From positions 21,996 through 85,995 of the forward strand of contig NZ_JARGZA010000016.1 in NCBI RefSeq assembly GCF_030973515.1: a stretch of 64,000 bases of DNA, read 5' to 3'. This DNA is from Jannaschia maritima (GTDB taxonomy: Bacteria; Pseudomonadota; Alphaproteobacteria; Rhodobacterales; Rhodobacteraceae). Below the pieces are notes generated by a model, which saw only the letters and a program-made list of their open reading frames with translations, was not told where the DNA came from and did not search any database. Both the position numbers and the translations under genes were made by a program. Shown piece by piece: positions 1 to 7,801 of the stretch; the first letter of the stretch is position 1; each line of letters opens with the position of its first letter.

Positions 1-2
1 AT

Positions 3-437
3 CCCTCGCCCGGTGGACGGGCCGCGCTGCAGCACTGGCTGGGCGTGTCGCACGAGCTGGCCGCGACCCTGGGCGCCGCGCGCCCGATGGACATGCTGGG
101 CGCCTCCGGCGATCCCCGACCGCTGCGTCTGGCGGGTCGGGGCCATCTGCGCCGCCTGGATGCCGCGCTGGCCCGAGGGCGGTGGGACGGGCGCGCCTTC
201 CTGCTGGGCGACCGGCCCACGATCGCCGACGTGGCCTGCTTTCCGGACGTGGCCCTGGCGGGCGATTGCGGCATGTCGCTGGACCCCTACCCTTCGATCC
301 GGTTGTGGATGCGGGCGGTCCGCGGCCTGCCCGGCTTCGTCCCCATGCCGGGCATCCATCCCCTGCACGAGGCGAGCCCATTCCCGGAGGACGCCCGCGG
401 GTCGGGTGCGGACGCGGCCCGGGGGACGGCGGCGTGA
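3..437 (+). CDS. Glutathione S-transferase family protein, C-terminal part (5' end cut by window)
   Basis: The reading frame is open from the window edge, so the start lies outside. The visible part is an all-helical GST C-terminal domain: near its end it has the family-typical stretch FLLGDRPTIADVACFPDVAL, with the conserved aspartate that caps the domain, then a helix with RLWMRAVRGLPGF. The N-terminal thioredoxin fold with the glutathione site is not in the window, so substrate and activity cannot be judged. Its TGA overlaps the GTG of the next gene by 3 nt (GTGA), so it is probably translated together with the amidohydrolase and belongs to the same operon as the nucleobase importer. In this setting it may act on a purine-like compound; that is inference. 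Confidence 0.8.
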   Translation, partial: PSPGGRAALQHWLGVSHELAATLGAARPMDMLGASGDPRPLRLAGRGHLRRLDAALARGRWDGRAFLLGDRPTIADVACFPDVALAGDCGMSLDPYPSIRLWMRAVRGLPGFVPMPGIHPLHEASPFPEDARGSGADAARGTAA

Positions 438-1822
438 CCGCGTTCCTGCTGAAGGGCTGCGCGGCCATCGTGACGGCCCACGACGCGCCCGTCCTGCGCG
501 ACCACGACCTGCTGACCGACGGCCCCGCGGTCGCGGCCATAGGCCCCGACCTGTCCGGCCCGGACCTTCCCCAGGACGCGCAGGTGATCGACGCGTCGGG
601 GTGGTTCGTCTATCCGGGGCTGGTCAACACGCATCACCACTTCTTCCAGTGCTTCGTGCGCAACAGGGCCGAACTGGACTGGACCAAGCTGACCGTCCTG
701 GAATGGCTGGACCGCATCTATCCGGTCTTCGGCCGCCTGACCGAGGACGCGTTCCACCATGCCAGCCTGTCCGCGATCGCGGAGCTTCTGAAGCACGGCT
801 GCACCACGGCCTTCGACCACCAGTACTGCTTCCCCCGGCATGCGGGCACCCGCATCGTCGACCGTCAGATCGAGGCGGCGGAGCGGTTCGGAATACGGAT
901 CCACATAGGCCGCGGCGGCAACACCCTTCCCAAGTCGAAGGGCAGCACCATCCCCGACGCGATATTGGAGACGACGGACGCCTTCCTGTCCGACTGCGCC
1001 CGCCTGATCGACGCCTACCACGACCCCCACCCCTTCGCGATGCGCCAGATCGCGGTGGCACCCTGCCAGCCGGTGAACTGCTGGCGCGATACGTTTGTGG
1101 AATCCGTGGCGCTGGCCCGCGACCGCGGCGTGCGCCTGCACAGCCACGTGGGCGAGGGCGAATCGGAGGTGATGCGCCAGCGGACGGGCATGCGGACGGT
1201 GGAATGGTGCGAGGACGTGGGCTTCGCCGGACCGGACACCTTCTATGCCCATTGTTGGGAGCTTTCGCGCGACGAGCTGGCGGCGATGGCCCGCACCGGC
1301 ACGGGCGTGTCGCACTGCCCCGAACCCGTCTATCTGGTCGGCGCGGAGGTGACGGACATTCCCGCCATGCACGCGCTCGGCCTGACGGTGGGGCTGGGCG
1401 CGGACGGGGCGGCGTCGAACGACAACTCCGACCTGATGCACTGCATCCATTCGGCGTACATGCTGCAATGCCTGGCCGCGGGACGCCGCGACGACCCGGT
1501 GCCGCACCCGTCCGCCTTCCTGGGCCACGCCACGGCGGGCGGCGCCGCGCTGCTGGGCCGCGACGACATCGGGCGGCTGGGCCCCGGCCTGGCGGCCGAC
1601 CTGTTCGCCCTGGACACCCGGCGGCTGGAATTCGCGGGCACGCGCCACGATCCCGTCAGCCTGATCCCCAAGGTCGGCGTCGGCCGCCCCGTCGACCTGA
1701 CGATGGTCAACGGCCGGATCGTCTGGGACGGGACGCAGTTCCCCGGCCTGGACGAGGCCGCCATGCTGGCCGAGGCCGAGACCGTCCTCGACACGATCAT
1801 CCCCCCCGGCACCACCATTTGA
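434..1822 (+). CDS. Amidohydrolase, 8-oxoguanine deaminase / hydroxyatrazine hydrolase-like
   Basis: A 462-residue metal-dependent hydrolase of the TRZ/ATZ (cytosine/guanine deaminase) group. Seen in the sequence: the first metal motif near residue 70 (VNTHHHFFQ), a later metal His in LHSHVGEGE, a further His in the AHCWELS segment, and the catalytic/metal Asp in LGADGAASND. The family hydrolyses amino groups from heteroaromatic rings such as 8-oxoguanine, isocytosine or hydroxytriazines. The start is the GTG that overlaps the previous stop; the long upstream open frame has no family similarity. It is followed 11 nt later by a BMP-type importer, which supports a role in using an imported purine or related base. 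Exact substrate is not decided by sequence alone. Confidence 0.85.
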   Translation: MTAFLLKGCAAIVTAHDAPVLRDHDLLTDGPAVAAIGPDLSGPDLPQDAQVIDASGWFVYPGLVNTHHHFFQCFVRNRAELDWTKLTVLEWLDRIYPVFGRLTEDAFHHASLSAIAELLKHGCTTAFDHQYCFPRHAGTRIVDRQIEAAERFGIRIHIGRGGNTLPKSKGSTIPDAILETTDAFLSDCARLIDAYHDPHPFAMRQIAVAPCQPVNCWRDTFVESVALARDRGVRLHSHVGEGESEVMRQRTGMRTVEWCEDVGFAGPDTFYAHCWELSRDELAAMARTGTGVSHCPEPVYLVGAEVTDIPAMHALGLTVGLGADGAASNDNSDLMHCIHSAYMLQCLAAGRRDDPVPHPSAFLGHATAGGAALLGRDDIGRLGPGLAADLFALDTRRLEFAGTRHDPVSLIPKVGVGRPVDLTMVNGRIVWDGTQFPGLDEAAMLAEAETVLDTIIPPGTTI

Positions 1823-1833
1823 AGGAGAGACTC

Positions 1834-2910
1834 ATGAGGACCTTGAAGACGCTGGCCACCCTGGCCCTGTCGGCCGCGCTCGCGCTGCCCGCCGCCGCGC
1901 AGGACGATACGCTGAAGGCCATGGTCATGCTGCCGTCGCCCGAAGGCGACGTCGGCTGGTCGTTCACGATGATCGAAAGCCTGCGCCGCGTGCAGGCCGA
2001 GTACGGCGACGCGATGGACCTGACCGTCATCACGCCGATCCCCGAAGGTCCGGACGCCGACCGGATCATGAACAACGCGGTCGCGGACGGGAACGAGTTC
2101 CTGGTCCTGGGCTCGTTCGGCTACATGAACGGCGGGATCCAACTGGCGAAGCGCAACCCCGACATCGATATCCTGCATGCGTCCGGCTATCTGACCGAGG
2201 ACAACTTCGCCCCCTTCGCTGCGAAGTACTGGCAGGGCACGTATCTGATGGGCATGGCCGCCGCATCGCTGACCGAATCGAAGAAGCTCGGCGTCGTCGG
2301 CGCCTTCGCCATCCCCGAGCTCATCACCTCGATCAACGCCTTCGCCCTGGGCGCGCGCGAGGTCGACCCCGAGATCGAGGTCTCGGTCGTCTGGGTGAAC
2401 TCCTGGTTCGACCCCGCGGCCGAGCAGGACGCCGCCCGCGCGCTGCTGTCGCAGGGCGTCGATGTCCTGTTCTCGAACGCCCAGGACACGCCGTCGGTGG
2501 TGTCCCTGGCGGAGGAGGAGGGCGCGTACGTGTTCAACCTCAACTCCTCCATGAAGGCCTATGCGCCGTCGCGCTATCTGGGCGTGGTCGGCACGGACTG
2601 GTCCCCCTGGTTCGCCGAGAAGATCGCCGGGCACCTGGACGGCACCTTCGAGGGCGAGTTCGCCTGGCTGGGCTTCGGCGACGACGTCCTGTTCATGGCG
2701 GATTACAGCGCGGACATCCCGGACGACGTCGCGGCCCTGATCGCCGAGCGGGAGGCCGCGATCCGATCGGGCGACTTCGACGTCTTCGGCGGGCCCCTGG
2801 TCGATCAGTCGGGAACCGAACGGGTCGCTTCGGGCGCGTCCATGTCGGACCCCGAGATCCTGGGCATGGACTGGCACGTCGAGGGCGTGACCACGCCCCT
2901 GCCGAACTGA
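1834..2910 (+). CDS. BMP family ABC transporter substrate-binding protein (nucleobase/nucleoside type)
   Basis: A 358-residue periplasmic binding protein with a clear Sec signal peptide (MRTLKTLATLALSAALALPAAAQ, cleavage after AAAQ). The mature part has the BMP/PnrA pattern: an N-terminal G-D-x-G-W-S segment, a middle ligand region (SWFDPAAEQDAARALLSQGVDVLF) and a late G-V-V-G-T-D stretch. This family delivers nucleosides or nucleobases to a tandem-ATPase importer. GGAGAG lies just upstream of the ATG. The ATPase and two permeases follow directly, so this is a complete importer; the preceding deaminase-like enzyme suggests a purine-like ligand (inference). Confidence 0.9.
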   Translation: MRTLKTLATLALSAALALPAAAQDDTLKAMVMLPSPEGDVGWSFTMIESLRRVQAEYGDAMDLTVITPIPEGPDADRIMNNAVADGNEFLVLGSFGYMNGGIQLAKRNPDIDILHASGYLTEDNFAPFAAKYWQGTYLMGMAAASLTESKKLGVVGAFAIPELITSINAFALGAREVDPEIEVSVVWVNSWFDPAAEQDAARALLSQGVDVLFSNAQDTPSVVSLAEEEGAYVFNLNSSMKAYAPSRYLGVVGTDWSPWFAEKIAGHLDGTFEGEFAWLGFGDDVLFMADYSADIPDDVAALIAEREAAIRSGDFDVFGGPLVDQSGTERVASGASMSDPEILGMDWHVEGVTTPLPN

Positions 2911-2918
2911 CCGGGGCC

Positions 2919-4412
2919 GTGCCCGCCCCCCTGCTCTCGCTGCACGGCGTGACCAAGCGGTACGGCCCGGTCCTGGCGAACGACGCCGTGGATCTCGACG
3001 TGGCCGCCGGGTCGATCCACGCCGTGCTGGGGGAGAACGGGGCGGGCAAGTCCACCCTGATGAAGCTGATCGCGGGGGTGGAGCGCCCCGATGCGGGTCG
3101 CATCGAATGGGACGGGGCACCGGTCGCCCCGTCCTCCCCGGCTCAGGCGCAGAGGATGGGCGTGGGCATCGTGTTCCAGCACTTCGCCCTCTTCGAGACG
3201 CTCAGCGTCGTGCAGAACGTGGCCTTGGTCATTCCGGGACGGCAGGCCGACCTGGCCCGCCGCATCCGGGACACCGGCGATCGCTTCGGCCTGCCCGTGA
3301 ACCCCGACGCGATGGTCCACCGCCTGTCGGTGGGCGAACGCCAGCGGGTCGAGATCATCCGCTGCCTGATGCTGGACCCCCGCCTGCTGATCCTGGACGA
3401 GCCGACATCGGTGCTGCCGCCCCAGGCGATCCCGCCGCTCTTCGACACGCTTCGCGGCATGCGGGACCGGGGGATGGCGCTGCTATTCATATCCCACAAG
3501 CTGGGCGAGATCCGCGACCTGTGCGACACCGCGACCATCCTGCGCGGCGGGCGGGTGGTGGACAGGGTCGATCCCCGGGACCGGACGCCCACCGAACTGG
3601 CGCAGGCCATGATCGGACGCGACATGCCGCCCCGCGTCCGGGCCGTGCCCCGCATGCCCGGAACCGTCCGCCTTTCGCTGGAGGGCGTGACCTGGGACAA
3701 CCCCGACCCGTTCGGCACGTCGCTGTCCGACGTCTCGCTCGGCGTGCGGTCGGGCGAGGTCGTGGGCATCGCGGGCATATCCGGCAACGGCCAGGCGGAG
3801 ATGGCCGCGATCCTGTCGGGCGAGGTCACGCTGGATCGCGCGGACGCCGTGACGCTGATGGGCCGCCCCGCGGGCCGGACCGGGGCCGCGGACCGCCGCC
3901 GCGCGGGCCTGGCCTTCGTGCCGGAGGATCGGCTGGGTCGCGGTGCGGTCCCGGACATGTCGCTGTCGGACAACACGCTGCTGACGGCGCACGGCCACGG
4001 CCTGACCTGGCGGGGCTTCCTGCGGCACGCGCGCGAACGGGCCATGACGTCCGCCATCATCGCCAACAACGACGTCCGCACCCCGTCGGCGGCGACGGAA
4101 GCGGGCGCGCTGTCGGGCGGCAACCTCCAGAAGTTCGTAATGGGGCGCGAGATCGCGCTGGCCCCCGACGTCCTGGTGGTGGCTCAGCCCACCTGGGGCG
4201 TGGATGTCGCCGCCGCCGCCGCCATCCGCGCGCGCCTGATCGCGCTGCGCGACGCGGGCTGCGCCGTCCTGGTCATATCGGAGGAGATCGAGGAGCTGTT
4301 CGAGATCTGCGACCGGATGCACGTCCTGCACCACGGGCGGCTGTCGCCGTCGCTGACCACCGCCGACGTGACGCCGACCGACGTGGGCCGCCACATGATC
4401 GGGGCGGCGTGA
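2919..4412 (+). CDS. ABC transporter ATPase, tandem-domain, BMP/nucleoside importer type
   Basis: A 497-residue protein with two ABC domains that energises import at the inner membrane. Domain 1 is complete: Walker A GENGAGKST at residues 38-46, Q-loop FQHFALF, signature LSVGERQRV, Walker B LLILDEPTSVL. Domain 2 has the degenerate P-loop usual for this family (GISGNGQAEM, no Lys), a normal signature LSGGNLQKFVMGRE and a changed Walker B (LVVAQPTWGVD). So only the first site is expected to be fully catalytic, as in RbsA-like ATPases. GTG start 8 nt after the binding-protein stop. Its stop overlaps the next ATG by one base (TGATG), coupling it to the first permease. Confidence 0.92.
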   Translation: MPAPLLSLHGVTKRYGPVLANDAVDLDVAAGSIHAVLGENGAGKSTLMKLIAGVERPDAGRIEWDGAPVAPSSPAQAQRMGVGIVFQHFALFETLSVVQNVALVIPGRQADLARRIRDTGDRFGLPVNPDAMVHRLSVGERQRVEIIRCLMLDPRLLILDEPTSVLPPQAIPPLFDTLRGMRDRGMALLFISHKLGEIRDLCDTATILRGGRVVDRVDPRDRTPTELAQAMIGRDMPPRVRAVPRMPGTVRLSLEGVTWDNPDPFGTSLSDVSLGVRSGEVVGIAGISGNGQAEMAAILSGEVTLDRADAVTLMGRPAGRTGAADRRRAGLAFVPEDRLGRGAVPDMSLSDNTLLTAHGHGLTWRGFLRHARERAMTSAIIANNDVRTPSAATEAGALSGGNLQKFVMGREIALAPDVLVVAQPTWGVDVAAAAAIRARLIALRDAGCAVLVISEEIEELFEICDRMHVLHHGRLSPSLTTADVTPTDVGRHMIGAA

Positions 4413-5557
4413 TGGTCCGGCTGATGCGGCGCGACCGCGCATCCCGCTCGGCCATGGTGGCCGCCCCGCTGCTGGCGCTGGGGGCCGCCGTCCTGGTCAG
4501 CCTGATCCTGTTCGCCGCCCTGGGAAAGCCCGCGGGCGTGGCGCTGCACGCGTTGCTGATCCGACCCTTCGCGTCCTGGTATTCCTTCTCCGAGGTGCTG
4601 TTGAAGGCCGCGCCCCTGATGCTGATCGCGCAGGGTCTGGCCATCGGCTTCCGCGCCAACGTGTTCAACATCGGGGCCGAGGGGCAGTTCGTCATGGGCG
4701 CGGTGGCCGCCTCCGCGCTGCCGGTGCTGGGGGGCGATCCGTCGGGTCCGTGGGTGATGCCCCTGATGCTGGGGGCGGGCATGGCGGGGGGGCTGGCCTG
4801 GGCCGGGCTCGCGGCCTTCGCGCGGGACCGGTTCGGCGCGAGCGAGATCCTGGTCACCCTGATGCAGTCGCTGATCGCCGTGCAGGTCCTGAACTACCTG
4901 CTGCTGGGGCCATGGAAGGATCCGCGCGGCTTCAACTTCCCCGTCAGCGTGATGTTTCCCGACGCGGCCCTGCTGCCGATCCTGCTGCCCGGAACGCGGA
5001 CAAACGTGCTGCTGGTCTTCGCGCTGCTGGCCAGCGTGCTGGCCTGGGTCCTGATGCGGCATCGCCTGACCGGGTTCCAGTTGCTGGTGGGCGGCCTGGC
5101 GCCGGGGGCCGCGCGGTACGCGGGCATCGCGCCCCGGCGCGCCGTCTGGCTGTCGCTGGGGCTGGGCGGGCTGGCGGCGGGGCTGGCCGGCGCGGGCGAG
5201 GTGATGGGCCCCCTGGGCCAGCTGCAGCGATCGGTGGCGGCCGGCTATGGCTATGCGGCGATCGTGGTGGCCTATGTCGGCGGGCTGAACCCCCTGGGCA
5301 TCGTGGTCGCCGCGGTCGCCATATCGGCCGTCTACATCGGCGGCGACGCCGCGACCGTCAGCGCGGGCCTGCCCGTCCCGGCGGTGGAGGTGTTCCAGGG
5401 TCTGCTGCTGGCCTTCTACCTGGTCGCCTTCGTCCTGGTCCGCTACCGCATCGCCCGGATGCCCGGCCCCGCGACCCGCGCCGCGACGCCGCGTCGCGGG
5501 GGCCGTCCGCGGACGTTCGACGGTCCGGTGCCGTCGGCGGCGGATGGCGGTCCGTGA
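4412..5557 (+). CDS. ABC transporter permease (BMP importer, subunit 1)
   Basis: A 381-residue integral inner-membrane protein of the branched-chain/RbsC-like permease family. Many hydrophobic segments are visible, and the family hallmark GFRANVFNIGAEGQFVMGA occurs near residues 77-95, followed by the cytosolic coupling segment TGFQLLVGGLAPGAARYAGI and the downstream glycine-rich loop. It forms the channel together with the next permease. The start overlaps the ATPase stop (TGATG) and the stop overlaps the next start (GTGA), so the two permeases should be made in step. The C-terminus is a short basic/proline-rich tail. Nothing unusual in length for the family. Confidence 0.9.
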   Translation: MVRLMRRDRASRSAMVAAPLLALGAAVLVSLILFAALGKPAGVALHALLIRPFASWYSFSEVLLKAAPLMLIAQGLAIGFRANVFNIGAEGQFVMGAVAASALPVLGGDPSGPWVMPLMLGAGMAGGLAWAGLAAFARDRFGASEILVTLMQSLIAVQVLNYLLLGPWKDPRGFNFPVSVMFPDAALLPILLPGTRTNVLLVFALLASVLAWVLMRHRLTGFQLLVGGLAPGAARYAGIAPRRAVWLSLGLGGLAAGLAGAGEVMGPLGQLQRSVAAGYGYAAIVVAYVGGLNPLGIVVAAVAISAVYIGGDAATVSAGLPVPAVEVFQGLLLAFYLVAFVLVRYRIARMPGPATRAATPRRGGRPRTFDGPVPSAADGGP

Positions 5558-6423
5558 CCATCCTGGCCTTCGTTTTCGCGGGCATCCTGGCCGCGTCGCT
5601 GCCGCTGCTGCTGGCCGCCCTGGGCGAGATGGTGGTGGAGAAGACGGGCCTTCTGAACCTGGGCATTGAGGGAATGATGGCCCTGGGCGCCGCGGTGGGC
5701 TTCGTCGCGGTCTATCTGACCGGCAGCCACGTCCTGGGCCTGGCGGGGGGCGCCCTGGCGGCGGCGCTGCTGTCGCTGGCCTTCGCGGGCATGGTCCTGG
5801 GGGCCCGCGCGAACCAGGTCGCGGCGGGGCTGGCCGTGGGCGTGCTGGGCCTGGGGCTGTCCGCGCTGTTCGGGGCATCCTACGAATCGTTCACGGTATC
5901 GGGCCTGCCGAAGCTGGCCGTGCCCGCCCTGTCGGATCTGCCCGTCCTCGGCGGGCTCTTCCGGCAGGACGTCCTGGTCTGGGCCGCGATCCCGGGCGTC
6001 GTCGTGCTGTGGTGGGTCCTGGAGCGCACGAAGGCGGGCTTGGTGATCCGCGCGGTGGGCGAGAACGCGGACGCCGCGCGGGCCATCGGATACGACGTGG
6101 TCCTGATCCGCGCGGGCGCGGTGGCCTTCGGCGGCGCCATGGCGGGCCTGGGCGGCGCCTATGCCTCGACCGTCCTCACCCCGCTCTGGGCGGAAGGGAT
6201 GATCGCGGGGCGGGGCTGGATCGCGCTGGCCCTGGTCGTGTTCGGGACCTGGCGGACGGGGCGCGTGACGCTGGGCGCGCTGCTGTTCGGGACGCTGGTG
6301 CTGGGCGGACTGGCCGCGCAGGCGGCCGGCGCGCGGGTGCCGTCGCAGCTCCTGGCCAGCTTGCCCTATCTCGTGACGATCGTCATGCTATGCATCCTGT
6401 CGGCGGGTCGCCGACGAGCCTGA
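5554..6423 (+). CDS. ABC transporter permease (BMP importer, subunit 2)
   Basis: A 289-residue multi-pass permease, the second channel subunit of the nucleobase/nucleoside importer. The family motif EKTGLLNLGIEGMMALGA lies near residues 29-46, and a later AVGENADAARAIGYDV segment is the coupling region that contacts the ATPase. GTG start with a 4-nt overlap to the first permease. It closes the operon of hydrolase, binding protein, ATPase and two permeases. The last codons overlap one possible start of the next gene, but that gene is of a different family and may only be co-transcribed by read-through. Confidence 0.9.
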   Translation: MTILAFVFAGILAASLPLLLAALGEMVVEKTGLLNLGIEGMMALGAAVGFVAVYLTGSHVLGLAGGALAAALLSLAFAGMVLGARANQVAAGLAVGVLGLGLSALFGASYESFTVSGLPKLAVPALSDLPVLGGLFRQDVLVWAAIPGVVVLWWVLERTKAGLVIRAVGENADAARAIGYDVVLIRAGAVAFGGAMAGLGGAYASTVLTPLWAEGMIAGRGWIALALVVFGTWRTGRVTLGALLFGTLVLGGLAAQAAGARVPSQLLASLPYLVTIVMLCILSAGRRRA

Positions 6424-7505
6424 CGGAACGGCCGGCCCGCCCCGCGGGTTTGCCGCTTGCACCACGGAAGGGGACCGGACCGCTGCCAGACGCCGACGCC
6501 ATATCGAACGCCGCCGCCGGGGCCGACCGGTTCGCCCCGCTCGAGGCGGGACACGACGCGCCCTCGCCCGACGCGATCCCGATCGCGGGCTGGAAGCGAA
6601 TCGGCAAGCGCGTGATCCAGGCCCTGATGAGCGACAAGCTTTGGACCAACTGCGCCTGCGTGGGGTTCTTCGGCTTCCTTTCGGTCTTCCCGATCCTGGC
6701 CATCTTCGTGCTCCTCTATGGTCTGGCCTTCGACCTGGACGCCGTGAACGCGCAGATCGCGGTGCTGGAGCCGTTGGTGCCGGAGATGGTCTTCGGCCTT
6801 CTGGCCGATCGTTTGACGTCGCTCGCCACGAACTCCAACAGCGATCTGACCCTCGGGCTGCTGATCTCGACCGGCGTGGCGCTGTGGACCGGGTCGCGTG
6901 GGACGAACGCGATGATCGACCTGCTGAACCTGGCCTATCACGAGGAAGCGTCGCGCAGCTTCGTGCGCCGGCTGATGACGGCGATCGCGCTGACCATCGG
7001 GGGTCTGATCGGCCTGATCGTCGTGCTGCTGACGGTGGCGGCCATCCCCATCGTCGTCGGCAACATCCCGTTCGACCGCACGGCCGAGCTGATCGCGCTC
7101 TACGCCCGCTGGCCCGTCCTGGCGACGTTGATCTTCGCGGGCCTCACGCTGCTCTATCGCTTCGCGCCGAACCGCCGCGACGCCCGTTGGCGCTGGCTGA
7201 TGCCGGGCGCCATCACCGGGTCCGTCCTGTGGATGGCCCTGTCGGTCGCGTTCTCGATCTACGTGGAACGGTTCAACGACTACGGCGCGATGTTCGGCAC
7301 GCTGTCGGTCGCGGTGGTGATGATGCTGTGGGTCTATTACTCCGCGCTGGTGATCGCCATCGGCGCGATCCTGAACGCCGAGATCGAGCTTCAGACCCGC
7401 CGCGACAGCACCGTGGGCCCGCCGAAGCCGCGGGGGCAGCGCGGCGCCGTGGTCGCCGACGCCCTGCCCCCGCCCGAAGCGAAGCAGGAGCCGAAGGAGG
7501 CCTAG
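6390..7505 (+). CDS. YihY/virulence factor BrkB family membrane protein
   Basis: Inner-membrane protein, up to 371 residues, with about six hydrophobic segments in the order typical of the YihY/BrkB (UPF0761) family: FFGFLSVFPILAIFVLLYGL, then SDLTLGLLISTGVALWTGSRG, two long segments in the middle, and a C-terminal MFGTLSVAVVMMLWVYYSALV. The DUF core starts near GWKRIGKRVIQALMSDKLW. Molecular function is not established for the family. The start is uncertain: the ATG used here has no clear ribosome-binding site and overlaps the permease; TTG at 6450, or a CTG at 6483 after AAGGGGA, would give a shorter disordered N-terminus. Convergent with the patatin gene. An unusual repeat element lies just downstream. 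Confidence 0.8.
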   Translation: MHPVGGSPTSLTERPARPAGLPLAPRKGTGPLPDADAISNAAAGADRFAPLEAGHDAPSPDAIPIAGWKRIGKRVIQALMSDKLWTNCACVGFFGFLSVFPILAIFVLLYGLAFDLDAVNAQIAVLEPLVPEMVFGLLADRLTSLATNSNSDLTLGLLISTGVALWTGSRGTNAMIDLLNLAYHEEASRSFVRRLMTAIALTIGGLIGLIVVLLTVAAIPIVVGNIPFDRTAELIALYARWPVLATLIFAGLTLLYRFAPNRRDARWRWLMPGAITGSVLWMALSVAFSIYVERFNDYGAMFGTLSVAVVMMLWVYYSALVIAIGAILNAEIELQTRRDSTVGPPKPRGQRGAVVADALPPPEAKQEPKEA

Positions 7506-7533
7506 CACGCGCGGGACCGATCGGGCCTTCATG

Positions 7534-7753
7534 CTGCACTGCGGCGAAAGTGATCGGGCCTGGGGCGCGGGGCGGCCGTTCCGATGCGAACAGTCTGCCC
7601 GGGAGCGGGACGCGGTGCAACCGGAGCTACGATCAAGGAAACAGGGGGTCTGGCGGGTCCCCGGGGGACGGCCGGCGCGGGGGGACGGGCGGCATGGTCG
7701 TATCCGGCCCGTGTCTGCCTTCCGTCTGCGTTCCGTCTGCTCCGCGTCGGACG
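7534..7753 (+). repeat. Intergenic repeat element, copy A, with four half-sites spaced 11 bp
   Basis: Noncoding stretch between two convergent genes. It matches the stretch at 50762-50983 in two blocks. The first block runs from CTGC at 7534 to GAGCGGG at 7603-7609, with CCGATG at 7581 and ACAGTCTGC ending at 7598. The second starts with GTGTCTGC at 7711. The second block holds GTCTGC at 7713, 7724 and 7735 and GTCGGA at 7746, i.e. a strict 11-bp period. Spacing between the two blocks is nearly the same in both copies (120 versus 122 bp from the lone GTCTGC to the array), while the sequence between has diverged. Nature unknown: phased protein-binding array, small RNA gene or relic of a small mobile element. 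Confidence 0.65.
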
Positions 7754-7801
7754 AAATCGGTGCGCGGGCCGGGATCGTCTGGTCGGGGCGGCGCCGAAGG
7801 A

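Noticed and set aside
1330..3120. Long minus-strand open frame (596 codons) opposite the hydrolase and binding-protein genes
   Set aside because: A shadow of the GC-rich plus-strand genes, with Arg/Pro/Gly/His-rich composition and no domain. The same holds for the other long antisense frames.
7651..7680. Further similarity between the two repeat copies in their middle parts (TGGCG...GGCCGxCGG)
   Set aside because: The offset differs by 20 bp from the collinear blocks, so the match is likely due to GC-rich composition.
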